Part shown: one piece after another, positions 32,341 through 44,337 of the stretch
Layout of the letters: every line of letters begins with the position of its first letter
Numbering within the stretch: the first letter of the stretch is position 1
Source of the DNA: Pleurodeles waltl
Taxonomy: Eukaryota > Chordata > Amphibia > Caudata > Salamandridae
Length of the DNA stretch: 64,000 nucleotides
Reading direction: 5' to 3'
Assembly (NCBI RefSeq): GCF_031143425.1
Contig: NC_090446.1
Coordinates: forward strand, 1,549,622,749-1,549,686,748
Position numbers and translations under genes: made by a program
Notes under the pieces: generated by a model
What the model saw: the letters and a program-made list of their open reading frames with translations, nothing else
What the model was told of the DNA's origin: nothing
Databases searched by the model: none

Positions 32341-34350
32341 AAATAGGTGTTACAGACATGGGAGGGGTATCCTCCCAGAGCCTCTGGAAGTGCTTTGAAG
32401 GGCACAAACAGTACCCTCCTTGCATAATCGAGTCTACATCGGTTCAGAGACCCCCAGTCACTGCTCTGGTGTGAAACTGGACAAAGGAAGGAGGAGTGAC
32501 CACTCCCCTGTCCACTTCCCTAGGAGTGGTGCCCAGAGCTCCTCCAGAGTGTCCCTGGTGTTAGCCATGTTGGATTCCAAAGTGTTGCCATACTCTGGGA
32601 GCATATGAGTGGCCAGTACCAGCAGGTGACGTCAGAGACCTCTCCTGAAAGGTGCTTACCTGGTTAGGTGACCAATCCCCCTCACAGGGCTATTTAGGGT
32701 CTCTCCTCTGGGTGTTTCCTCAGATTCGGATTGCAAGACTCCAGCAGGACTTCTCTGCATCCTTTGCTTCACCTTCTACCGTCAGATCAACCGCAGAACT
32801 GCTCCAGGAACTCTACAACTGCCACAAAGTATCCAAGAAGGCTACTGCAACTCTGTAACTTGCTCCTGCCAGCAACTGCAACAGCTTCCAAGTCGTGCAC
32901 ACTCTGAGGACTGCCCGTCTTCATCCTGCATCAGAAGAATTGAAGGAATCTCCCGTGGAGTGACGGAGTCACTTCCCTGCTTCAGCAGGCGCCTCTCTGC
33001 AGCGACGACCAGTACTCTCGGTCCCCTCTCCTGACGACGAACCCAGGTCATAGACCGAAGTGACCCTCACTGTCCAAAGGTCCAGCTGTTCAAATTTGTT
33101 GGAGGTAAGAGCTTGCCTTCCAGAGCCAGACAGTACCCCTGTGCACAGCGTCTTTTGCAGCTCCTTGGGCTTCTGTGCGCTTCTCCAAGGAATCTTCCAT
33201 GCACGGCGCAGCCCAGGTCCCCTGCACTCTATGCCGTGACGCGCAGCTCCCTGAGTTGTTCTCCGGCGGCGCGGAATCCCTTTGTGTAGTGCTGCGATGA
33301 CTGCGATTCACAACTCCTTTGTCCCCGTGTCCTGGACTCCTGTGGGTGCTGCCTGGTCTTCTAAGGGCTCTCTGAAGCGCCGAGAGCCCTCTCTGTCTCC
33401 TCAGTCTGATTTGAGACCCTCAGGTCCCTCTTGGGTCCAGGTAGCGCCTTTTCTCGCCAAACGCATCTTTTGCATGAGCCAAGGCTTGTTGGCAGAATCC
33501 AATGACGAAAACCAGCCTGCATTCTTCTACTCAATGTGGTACATCTCTTGCACCAAGCCGGAACCCGCAGCTGTCTTCTTTGGTGCATTGCTGACTTTTT
33601 CTTCTAACCGGAGGATCCACCCTTGCACCTTCATCTGGGTTAGGAGGAGTTCCTGTTACTCTGGGACTCTTCAGCTGTTCTTGGACTTGGTTTCCTCTCT
33701 CCACAGGTCTTAAGGTCCAGGAATCTACTGGTGGTGTCTTGTAGTCTCTTCTGGGTTTTGCATAATTCTTCTTCTCGTTTCTGTGTGTGTTTTTGGGAAA
33801 GTTACTGTGATTTACTCCTGCTTTACTGGTCACTAGGGTGTGATGTTGTACTTTCCTTTGGGCTTTTCTAGTACTCCCTGCTCCCCTCTACACACTACAC
33901 TTGCCTAGGTGTTGGACTGACTTTCACATTCCACTTTCTTAGTATATGGTTTCTGCTCCTCCTAGGCCCATTTCTAACTATTGTGATTTTCACTAATTGC
34001 ATTGTTTTTATGCCGGTTTTCGCATACTAGTGTATATAATTCGTGTATTACTTACCTCCTAAGGGAGTACAGACTCCATGGTATTTTTGGTATTTGTGTC
34101 ACCAAAATAAAGTATCTTTATTTTTGTAAAACTGAGTATTTTCTTTCATGTGTGTGAGTACTGTGTGACTACAGTGGTATTGCATGAGCTTTGCACGTTT
34201 CCTAGATAAGCCTTGGCTGCTCATCTACAGCTACCTCTAGAGGGCCTGGCTTCTAGACACTGCAGACACTACACTAATAAGGGATACCTGGACCTTGTAT
34301 AAGGTGTAAGTACCATAGGTACCCACCACACAGCAGGCCAGGCTCCTACA
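32341..34350 (+). mobile_element. 5'-truncated long Gypsy LTR
   Basis: This is the 3' two-thirds of the Gmr1-like LTR family in plus orientation. It starts AAATAGGTGTTACAG and ends GGCCAGGCTCCTACA at 34,350. It has an AATAAA signal near 34,105. It is diverged from the 13.4-kb copy. Its 5' end abuts the broken foamy-like LTR, and its 3' end abuts LINE-C. Confidence 0.8.
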
Positions 34351-35440
34351 GTTGATCTGTGATCTCATGATGAGGTTGTGGTTAATGATGATACCGAGGT
34401 TTCTGGCATGGTCAGAAGGAGTGGGTGTGGGTCCTAGGTCTGATAGTCATCGGGAGTCATTCCATATGTTGCTAGTATTGCCAAAGTTCAATACTTCTGT
34501 CTTGTCTGTGTGTTTAGCTTCAGGCAGTTGTTCTTCATCCAGTCAGCGACGCTTGTCATGCATCTGTGGAAGTTGGTTCTGGTGGTGGAGGGGTCATCAG
34601 TGAGTGAAAGGATGAGTTGGGTGTGCCAGTGTTGCAAATTATGTTGAGACAGTGTGATCACAGATGAGTTGAAGAGCCTGGGGCTGAGGGATGAGCACTG
34701 GGGGACACCGCAGAGGATCTCCTTGAGTTCAGAGGTGAAAAGTGTGAGGTGGATCCTCTGAGTTCTTCCCGTGAGAAAGGAGGTGATCCATCTGAGTGTA
34801 TCTCCTTGGATGCCAATGTGGTGGAGTCTTTCAAGGAGGGTTCAGATCTCGTTGGTGGCTGCAATCAGGGTAGTTTTAAAGCTGTTATTGCTATGAAATC
34901 CGGATTGGGAGGTGTCGAGTAGCTGGTTCTGCTTCAGGTATCTCATATGTTGCTTGTTGATGAACTTTTCCAGTACCTTCACTGGCAATGGGAGCAGGGA
35001 GATTGGACAGTAATTTTTGAGTTCACTGGGGTTGGCAGAGGGTTTTTTGAGTAGTGTCTGACTTTGGCGTGTTTCGGGTGTCAGGAAATGTTGCGGTGGT
35101 GAAAGAGGTGTTGAGCAGGGTGGTGAGTTCCTGGTTGATCCTTTGGTTTCCAAGGTTGAAGATGTGATGTGGGCAGGGGTCTGTGGGAGCTCTCGAGTAG
35201 ATGGATTTCATGGTGCAGAGGATGTTCCAGGTGGTCAGTGTGTGGTTCATGTCAGTTACAGTGGTGGTGTCTCTGTCGAGGAAGTCCATAGATGTCAGTT
35301 GGGGATTTGAAGTTTCTGTATATGGTTTCGACCTTGTAGCGGAATAAGTGGGTGAGGTTGTCGTACAGCTTCTGTGAGGGTGTGATGTTCTTTTTGTTGC
35401 CCTCAACAGGCAGTAGTAGAGGTTGTTAAATAGCTTGTAA
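34351..35440 (-). pseudogene. LINE-C: decayed L2/CR1-like LINE RT fragment
   Basis: Frames 35,406-35,023, 35,153-34,842 and 34,864-34,658 belong to one RT in shifted registers. Motifs include LKNYCPISLLPLPVKVLEKFINK and SQSGFHSNNSFKTTL. Upstream of the RT, the piece with SIYSRAPTDPCPHHIF matches the linker of LINE-B. It is more diverged than LINE-A and LINE-B, so an older subfamily. Confidence 0.78.
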
Positions 35441-36244
35441 CAACCATGATGCTACTAGTTTGGATAACACAAGATACTTTTGAAACTGAACTTTGAAGGT
35501 ATATGTTTTGCTAGGTGTCTAGAAATATTCTGAATAGTCACGTTAAGGGCCAAGACTCCAGTTATGACCAGTGAGAGACACATAGGTATATTCTATCAGT
35601 CTTCCCTCTACCAGGTATTCCTATCAAGCCTTCAGGATGTAGGATCTGCAAGACCTTCTCCTCCCAGGGAACGAGTTGTTATGGGGGACGGGAGAATCAT
35701 TGCCAGTCCTCTAGGCCTCCAGGAGATGCTTGAAGGCCAGAGAACGGTCTCTCACCCGCAGGCCATTCTACCTCTTCCTAATTTCCTCCTGTGTGCACAG
35801 ATTGTTAGCTACAGAATTCACTCTGTTAACTATTCTGTACCACATATGCCTTTTCTGAGATATGGTTGTATTCTGAGATATGGTTGTATTCTGAGATATG
35901 GTTGTATTTTGTACTTGGGCTCCAAACTCTGATAATTTCCTCTTCCATAACTGACAAATCTCCTTTTGTGAAATGTGGATTTCTCCTCCCTGCCTTCGTG
36001 AATGAGTGAAAAAAAATCTACTTCCCCCAAAGTTTAGGGAAAATCATAGCAATAGTAACAAAAGGCACAGAGGGAGATAAAACCAAAACCCCAAAAAAAC
36101 ATGGCTTCTGTGTGGCAAGTTCTGCTGAAAAACGGTGCGCTCAGTGGACTGGCAAAGGATCACGGCCTGAACGGAGAGTGTTTTATAATGTTTTACAGGT
36201 GTTCACAGTTGTCCAATATACATGAGGTGTGGGCTGCTAGCATC
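35441..36244. other. Unidentified sequence with a 3-copy 18-bp repeat
   Basis: No gene is seen. CTGAGATATGGTTGTATT is repeated head to tail three times at 35,855-35,908; the last copy differs slightly. The rest is unassigned. Confidence 0.5.
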
Positions 36245-36600
36245 CAACCAATAGCCATGATAAATGCTTAACGGGTCCTGCAGCGGACTCCTTCCGTCAT
36301 GGGACCGCTGCCGACACACCACCAGCACAACTGTGTTATCAAAATGGTTTCGGTGGGATCCCACCAACAAGTCCACAATGGAGTGCTAATCGTCAGCATT
36401 GGAGTCCGCCATGTAGGCTGGGGGATGCAGCCGGTCTGACGGAGTTCACTAGGTCGGCACGGGAGGCAGCTGACCCACCATAGAGTTATAAATAGGGCGG
36501 GCACCACGCCATCAGCTTGATGGAGTCCTTGAGACCGCCGCCGCAGGTGGTATTGGTGGTAAGACCGTCAAGATCTAAATCAGGCCCTTGGGCACTGCAA
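36245..36600. repeat. Possible Harbinger-derived fragment
   Basis: It is CpG-rich compared with its flanks. It contains segments such as GACCGCCGCCGC and TAAGACCGTCAAGATCTAAAT that look like the inner ends of newt Harbinger MITEs. Only one candidate end is seen, so no terminal pair supports it. Confidence 0.3.
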
Positions 36601-37780
36601 TTTGTGGATCATAACAGCATAAGCTAAACAGAGACAAAACTGTTCTCTGTGTACATACAGGACTTTTACTAGTAGAAAGTTTTCACTGCCGTGTCCAAAT
36701 ATCAAAGTTGTACTTGTCTGGGTACATGATGAAATCCACTACATTTCTCATTGCACTGTTCACTAAACCTGGCTCTAAATATCTATGATATCAGAAAACT
36801 ACTCAAGAATTTTGGCACTCACTCAAACTTTTTTCTAATCCAGCTCTGCAAGAAACCAATATTTCAAATTTGTCCAGATTTTAACATAATCATAAACTCA
36901 ATCTCCAATGTTTCATTCTGTCTATTGACTTCAACTGAATAATTTCCTGGTTCTGCAGTTGGAACATTATGCAGTTAAACTTTGCACACTCATCCAATGT
37001 TGGCATGTCACATAGTTTGTTTCTTATCTTTCTGCAACTTCTGCATAACACTAGGACCTCTTGTGCGCTGCTAAACAAAGTCACAGATGTTCGCCTTTTT
37101 AATGCTGTTTTGGCATCTTCAGTGTGAATGCCAATGTAAATATCTTATAGGATGTCCCCATACTTCACATCTGCAACTTATCTTATGTTTTTATTTCATT
37201 CTGCATACTTTAAATTTATCTATATAGTCATATTACCAGCACTGCCAAAGAGTTATGTGTTTGTTGTCTTTTCACTGGGGTAAACTGAAGTCACTCACCA
37301 AACACTGGATATGTTTTAGTCTGAAGAGAGCATAATATTCTGCACTCAGAATGCCTTTCATTCTCAAATCATGAAAGCTAGCTTCACATTTGAACCCTTG
37401 CTAACCTAAGCTATCATCAGCAATTTGATTTTTCTAAAACTGTAAATTTCATGACATGTCTCACCAGATAATGTAACATAGTTTTTAATAAAGTCACAGT
37501 TATTTGCTACATGCTTCTGCCTCTTATATTTTTTCTTGTGCACCACCCCAGCCCCACCCTCGGTCTACTTCCTTTTACCCATTAATAATACTAAATTCAA
37601 TATATGGGCGGGCCCTTGATGATCGAGTAAATCAATAACACAATCCAGAGTTAAAATGCAACAGTGCAGTTGAGACTACAAAGCCTGCTTAATAGAAAAT
37701 GTTAGGGGGTGGCCCAGCCTCCTTCAGGCTCTGACGGGGGCGTGGACAGGCCCACCCTTGGCCTGGGCTTTTCCCGTACG
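36601..37780. other. A/T-rich unassigned sequence
   Basis: Short ORFs only (up to 64 residues), with no domain. It ends at the first satellite monomer near 37,780. Nothing recognised. Confidence 0.4.
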
Positions 37781-39568
37781 CATCCCGCGCTGCAGGAGAG
37801 TGAAAGCACTTATGAGTGCGAGTCAGTGCTGGTGTGCTGCGGACCACCTCCTGGGGCCCTGGGCCTGCTGGGATCTATAGTCTCCCCTCAAGACTAGATT
37901 TGATGCTGTTAGCGTCCCGCGCTGCAGGAGAGTGAAAGCGCATATGAGCGTGAGTCAGTGTCGGTGTGCCTGGGACTGCCTCCTGGGGCCCGGGGCCTGC
38001 TGACACCTGTAGTCTCCCCTCGAGACTGTATTTGATGCTATTAGCGTACCGCGCTGCAGGAGAGTGAAAGCGCATATGAGCGTGAGTCAGTGTCGGTGTG
38101 CCGGTGTGCCTGGGACAACCTCCTGGGGCCCTGGGCCTGCTGACACCTGTAGTCGCCCCTCGAGACTGGATTTGATGCTATTAGCGTACCGCGCTGAGGG
38201 AGAGAGAAAGCGCATATGAGCGTGAGTCAATGTCGGTGTGCCTGGGACTGCCTCCTGGGGCCCTGGGCCTGCTGACACCTGTAGTCTCCCCTCGAGACTG
38301 GATTTGATGCTATTAGCGTACCGCGCTGAGGGAGAGAGAAAGCGCATATGAGCGTGAGTCAATGTCGGTGTGCCTGGGACTGCCTCCTGGGGCCCTGGGC
38401 CTGCTGACACCTGTAGTCGCCCCTCGAGACTGGATTTGATGCTATTAGCGTACCGCGCTGCAGGAGACTGAAAGCGCATATGAGCGTGAGTCAGTGTCGG
38501 TGTGCCTGGGACTGCCTCCTGGGGCCCTGGGCCTGCTGACACCTGTAGGCTCCCCTTGAGACTGAATTTGATGCTGTTAGCGTCCCGCGCTGCAAGAGAG
38601 TTAAAGCGCATATAAGCGTGAGTCAGTGTCGGTGTGCCGGTGTGCCTGGGACTGCCTCCTGGGACCCTGGGCCTGCTGACACCTGTAGTCTCCCCTCAAG
38701 ACTGGACTTGATGCTGTTAGCGTCCCACGCTGATGGAGAGTGAAAGCGCATATGAGCGTGAGTCAGTGTCGGTGTGCCGGTGTGCCTGGGACTGCCTCCT
38801 GGGGCCCTGGGCCTTCTGACACCTGTAGTCTCCCCTCAAGACTGGATTTGATGCTGTTAGCGTCCCGCGCTGCAGGAGAGTGAAAGCGCATATGAGCGTG
38901 AGTCAGTGCCGGTGTGCCTGGGACTGCCTCTTGGGGCCCTGTGCCTGCTGACGCATGTAGTCTTCCCTCGAGACTGGATTTGATGCTGTTAGGGTCCCGC
39001 GCTGCAGGAGAGTGAAAGCGCATATGAGCGCGAGTCACTGTCGGTGTGCCTGGGACTGTCTCCTGGGGCCCTGGGCCTGCTGACACCTGTAGTCGCCCCT
39101 CGAGACTTGATTTGATGCTGTTAGCGTCCCGCGCTGCAGGAGAGTGAAAGCGCATATGAGCGCGAGTCAGTGTCGGTGTGCCGGTGTGCCTGGGACTGCC
39201 TCCTGGGGCCCTGGGCCTGCTGACACCTGTAGTCGCCCGTCGAGGCTGGATTTGATGCTGTTAGCGTTCCATGCTGCAGGAGAGTGAAAGCGCATATGAG
39301 CGTGAGTCAGTGTCGGTGTGCCGGTGTGCGTGGGACTGTCTCCTGGGGCCCTGTCCTGCTGACACCTGTAGTCGCCCCTTGAGGCTGACTTTGATGCTGT
39401 TAGCGTCCCGCGCTGCAGGAGAATGAAAGCGCATATGAGCGTGAGTCAGTGTCGGTGTGCCGGTGTGCCTGGGACTGCCTCCTGGGGCCCTGTCCTGCTG
39501 ACACCTGTAGTCACCCCTCGAGACTGGATTTGATGCTGTTAGCGTCCCGCGCTGCAAGAGAGTGAAAG
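37781..39568. repeat. 132-bp CpG-rich satellite array, part 1
   Basis: About 13 head-to-tail monomers. A typical one contains GTGAAAGCGCATATGAGCG, TGAGTCA, CTGGGACTGCCTCC, CCTGCTGACACCTGTAGTC and GAGACTGGATTTGATGCT. The marker GTGAAAGCG recurs at 132 bp (37,931 to 38,063) or at 140 bp where an extra CCGGTGTG is present. The array is interrupted at 39,568 by a solo LTR and continues at 40,580. Confidence 0.95.
39565..39568. repeat. Target-site duplication AAAG, left copy
   Basis: AAAG precedes the LTR at 39,569 and is repeated at 40,580-40,583 after it. Removing the LTR and one copy restores an ordinary monomer. Four bases is the size seen for several retroviruses, including foamy viruses. 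Confidence 0.88.
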
Positions 39569-40579
39569 TGTAGTGTGGTCAGTTTTACGTATCCTTTGCA
39601 CATTAGCTTCAGGCTTTAGGCCTTTGTGCGTTTTGCCCTGGATGTATTTTATTCCTTTGCTTGCAGCTTAGAGCCTCCGTGCACTTTGCTCTAAATGCTT
39701 TTTATTCGGCTTCGTACTGTTATTTTTCAAATAGCCAGTTCTACGGTCGTGTTTTACATTTCATATCACACTGTTTAGCCTACTTCAGCACTGGAGTTCT
39801 CCATAACACATTCTTGTTCACTCTGTGCTTCAGTCAAGGATACAGTCTGGTACATTGCCAACAGACGTGGTAGGAGTTTAGTCTTTGGCATTCCTGCGTA
39901 GGGACATTTTGTGATCACGCTGACATGTTAGTTATAAAAACACTTCCTTGTCCCAATACACGCGAGAGGGAGATTCCGACCAGGGAACCACAACTAGACG
40001 CTGACTGCCTCGTTGCAGATGCTGAACCAGATCACAGGCCTTTGCTCAGGTATGTGGACTGATGTCTCCTGAGGGATTCAGAAAGGCAAGTTAGAAGCTT
40101 AACATGCTGTGCTCGAAATAGAACTAGCAGAGGGAGAGTAGAAATCATTAAACACCATGATAGCGTTGTTCTTATGTTTTACTCTCCTGGTGACTATTTC
40201 AATCCTACTGTGTTGTATGGTTCTGGTTACTGCGGCTCACGCCTTAATATCTAAAATGCAGTTGTTTTATTAAAACATTCTATAAAACTTAAACTGCCTT
40301 TGTCATTTGTATATGAGATCATACTGTAAATGAGAGAGTTGGTTTGGATCTGAGTGACCACGACTTCCCTGAGAAGTTCCCAAGATGTCATGCGCTCGGC
40401 TGCCCAATAATCTCTTCCCTTTGGGAGAAAGGAGGCACTGCTAGTTAGCCGGAGCAAAACCGGATTTAGGGTGACAGAGGTCCTTCCAAGTGGGTCAGAC
40501 TCAGTCCCCCACACCGTGAACGATCCTGCCGCCTATAAATCCAGTAGTCTCATTTAGGATAATGAGAGCCCACGCGACA
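39569..40579 (+). mobile_element. Foamy-like solo LTR (1011 bp) inside the satellite
   Basis: It starts TGTAGTGTGGTCAG and ends GAGAGCCCACGCGACA. It aligns with the ERV-B and ERV-C LTRs over most of its length, though its first ~30 bases differ. It has TATAAAA at 39,933-39,939 and ATTAAA near 40,269. No coding sequence is attached, so it is a solo LTR. The ORFs inside it are not genes. Confidence 0.9.
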
Positions 40580-43424
40580 AAAGCGCATATGAGCGTGAGT
40601 CAGTGTCGGTGTGCCGGTGTGCCTGAGACTGCCTCCTAGGGCCCGGGGCCTGCTGACACCTGTAGTCGTTCCCCTCGAGACTGGATTTGATGCTGTTAGC
40701 GTCCCGCGCTACAGTAGAGTGAAAGCGCATATGAGCGTGAGTCAGTGTCGGTGTGCCTGGGACTGCCTCCTGGGAATCTGGGCCTGCTGACACCTGTAGT
40801 CGCCCCTCGAGACTGGATTTGATGCTGTTAGCGTCCCGCGCTGCAGGAGAGTGAAAGCGCATATGAGCGTGAGTCAGTGTCTGTGTGCCTGGGACTGCCT
40901 CCTGGGGCCCTGGGCCTGCTGACACCTGTAGTCGCCTCTCGAAAATGGATTTGATGCTGTTAGCGTCCCGCGCTGCAGGAGAGTGAAAGCGCATATGAGT
41001 GTGAGTCAGTGTGCGGTGTGCCTGGGACTGCCTCCTGGGGCCCGGGGCCTGCTGACACCTGTAGTCGCTCCCCTCGAGACTGGATTTGATGCTGTTAGCG
41101 TCCCACGCTGCAGGAGAGTGAAAGCGCACATGAGCGTGAGTCAGTGTCGGTGTGCCTGGGACTGCCTCCTGGGGCCCTGGGCCTGCTGCCACCTGTAGTC
41201 GCCCCTCGAGACTGGATTTGATGCTGTTAGCGTCTCGCGCTGCAGGAGAGTGAAAGCGCATATGAGCGTTAATCAGTGTCCGTGTGCCTGGGATCACCTC
41301 CTGGGGCCCTGGGCCTGCTCACACCTGTAGTCTCCCCTCGAGACTGGATTTGATGCTGTTAGCGTCCCTCGCTGCAGGAGGGTGAAAGCGCATATGAGCG
41401 TGAGTCAGTGTCGGTGTGCCGGTGTGCCTGGGACTGCCTCCTGGGGCCCTGGGCCTGCTGACACCTGTAGTCGCCCCTCGAGACTGGATTTGATGCTATT
41501 AGCGTACCGCGCTGCAGGAGACTGAAAGCGCATATGAGCGTGAGTCAGTGTCAGTGTGCGGTGTGCCTGGGACTGCCTCCTGGGGCCCTGGGCCTGCTGA
41601 CACCTGTAGTCTCCCCTCGAGACTGGATTTGATGCTATTAGCGTACCGCGCTGCAGGAGAGTGAAAGCGCATATGAGCGTGAGTCAATGTCGGTGTGCCT
41701 GGGACTGCCTCCTGGGGCCCTGGGCCTGCTGACACCTGTAGTCTCCCCTCGAGACTGGATTTGATGCTGTTAGCGTCCCACGCTGCAGGAGAGTGAAAGC
41801 GCATATGAGCGTGAGTCAGTGCCGGTGTGCCTGGGACTGCCTCCTGGGGCCCTGGGCCTGCTGACACCTGAAGTCTCCCCTCGAGACTGGATTTGATGAT
41901 GTTAGCGTCCCTCGCTGCAGGAGGGTGAAAGCGCATATGAGCGTGAGTCAGTGTCGGTGTGTCGGTGTGCCTGGGACTGCCTCCTGGGGCCCTGGGCCTG
42001 CTGACACCTGTAGTCGCCCCTCGAGACTGGATTTGATGCTATTAGCGTACCGCGCTGAGGGAGAGAGAAAGCGCATATGAGCGTGAGTCAGTGCCGGTGT
42101 GACGGTGTGCCTGGGACTGCCTCCTGGGGCCCGGGGCCTGCTGACACCTGTAGTCGCTCCCCTCGAGACTGGATTTGATGCTGTTAGCGTCCCACGCTGC
42201 AGGAGAGTGAAAGCGTACATGAGCGTGAGTCAGTGTCGGTGTGCCTGGGACTGCCTCCTGGGGCCCTGGGCCTGCTGCCACCTGTAGTCGCCCCTCGAGA
42301 CTGGATTTGATGCTGTTAGCGTCTCGCGCTGCAGGAGAGTGAAAGCGGATATGAGCGTTAATCAGTGTCCGTGTGCCTGGGATCACCTCCTGGGGCCCTG
42401 GGCCTGCTCACACCTGTAGTCTCCCCTCGAGACTGGATTTGATGCTGTTAGCGTCCCTCGCTGCAGGAGGGTGAAAGCGCATATGAGCGTGAGTCAGTGT
42501 CGGTGTGCCGGTGTGCCTGGGACTGCCTCCTGGGGCCCTGGGCCTGCTGACACCTGTAGTCGCCCCTCGAGACTGGATTTGATGCTATTAGCGTACCGCG
42601 CTGCAGGAGACTGAAAGCGCATATGAGCGTGAGTCAGTGTCAGTGTGCGGTGTGCCTGGGACTGCCTCCTGGGGCCCTGGGCCTGCTGACACCTGTAGTC
42701 TCCCCTCGAGACTGGATTTGATGCTATTAGCGTACCGCGCTGCAGGAGAGTGAAAGCGCATATGAGCGTGAGTCAATGTCGGTGTGCCTGGGACTGCCTC
42801 CTGGGGCCCTGGGCCTGCTGACACCTGTAGTCTCCCCTCGAGACTGGATTTGATGCTGTTAGCGTCCCACGCTGCAGGAGAGTGAAAGCGCATATGAGCG
42901 TGAGTCAGTGCCGGTGTGCCTGGGACTGCCTCCTGGGGCCCTGGGCCTGCTGACACCTGAAGTCTCCCCTCGAGACTGGATTTGATGATGTTAGCGTCCC
43001 TCGCTGCAGGAGGGTGAAAGCGCATATGAGCGTGAGTCAGTGTCGGTGTGCCGGTGTGCCTGGGACTGCCTCCTGGGGCCCTGGGCCTGCTGACACCTGT
43101 AGTCGCCCCTCGAGACTGGATTTGATGCTATTAGCGTACCGCGCTGAGGGAGAGAGAAAGCGCATATGAGCGTGAGTCAGTGCCGGTGTGACGGTGTGCC
43201 TGGGACTGCCTCCTGGGGCCCTGGGCCTGCTGACACCTGTAGTCGCCTCTCGAGACTGGATTTGATGCTGTTAGCGTCCCGCGCTGCAGGAGAGTGAAAG
43301 CGCATATGAGCGTGAGTCAGTGTCGGTGTGCCGGTGTGCCTGAGACTGCCTCCTGGGGCCCGGGGCCTCCTGACACCTGTAGTCGCCCCTCGAGACTGGA
43401 TTTGATGCTGTTAGCGTCCCATGC
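40580..43424. repeat. 132-bp satellite array, part 2, with 1089-bp higher-order units
   Basis: About 21 monomers, as in part 1. A block at about 41,015-42,103 recurs at about 42,104-43,192 with an offset of 1089 bp (eight monomers, some of 140 bp). Landmarks such as the odd GGGATCACCTCC variant are found at both 41,290 and 42,379. The two blocks look about 99% identical. The array ends in AGCGTCCCATGCTC near 43,424. Confidence 0.93.
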
Positions 43425-44337
43425 TCTTGTTTCTATTCTTCTGACTGATCTTTTGAGACGTCTATTTCACAAGCTGAGTGGAGCCAGGAGAGCTTTTGTC
43501 TTCTCTCACAATTTTAATACAAAAGGCCTTCTAAATATCTCCTTCCGCAGGCACATTCAGGAAACGGTCCTCTGAGATACGTGAGGCAGGATACAGAAAC
43601 AGCTAAGAGTCTTTTGACTAAAACTAGGGATTGCTGATGAGATACTTTGTTTGGAAACGTGGCTGCGCTCTGCTGCACGTAACTTGCCTTCAGTCAGTTG
43701 ACTGACTTCCTCACTGATCTCAGGGGTGTGGTCTTTTCAACTGGAAATGTAAAACTGCATCACAGCGTCCTTCTCATAGGATCCCCACCGAACCTACCGC
43801 TCTCTCCCAGTGTGCACTGCGGCACTGCCATCCGCGTGCCCCCTAATCGAGTGCAACAAAGTCATGTTCTAGTGGCAACATCAGTAAGTTATATAAAGTG
43901 ATGCCTTTGATGTTGTAAGCAGCCAGTCTGGCTGATGCAGTAACAATACAATGTACACCACTAACACATACCAGTGTGTGCTTGAGCCCAGTGCATGTGC
44001 ATTCAGATGTGTCAGCAGTATTCCATGGTCAGCTCACTCAATGATACTTTTGGAAAATATCAAACTGCCCTTTATTTAATTGCACTTTCAAAGCATCTAA
44101 ATCAATTGTGTCACTTTTGACTTTGTTCATAGCATTTTGAACATGCTTCGTTGGTATGGCTGCCTCATTTCCTATAACTGGTTGTCCTAGCGGGTCCTGA
44201 CTATCTTCATCCGAACTTTCACTTCTTTCAAGATGCTCTTTAGCAATTTTTGGTGCAATCATTTCTTCTTGTTATTTCATTGTGTGATACTATTAGTGTT
44301 TTCAATGCAGAAACTGAATGTTGCTATTCACTAGATT
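43425..44337. other. Unassigned sequence next to the satellite
   Basis: No recognised gene. A 74-residue frame on the minus strand (44,262-44,038) is rich in acidic residues and ends QLNKGQFDIFQKYH. I cannot identify it; it may be a scrap of a transposon-encoded protein. Confidence 0.35.

Noticed and set aside
37781..43424. CRISPR-like array or a repeat-protein gene in the satellite
   Set aside because: Monomers are contiguous with no unique spacers; the open frame arises because 132 is a multiple of three, and it breaks at each 8-bp variant.
44038..44262. Helitron helicase start (LN..Q..IF)
   Set aside because: Only a short, weak resemblance; no helicase or Rep motif nearby.
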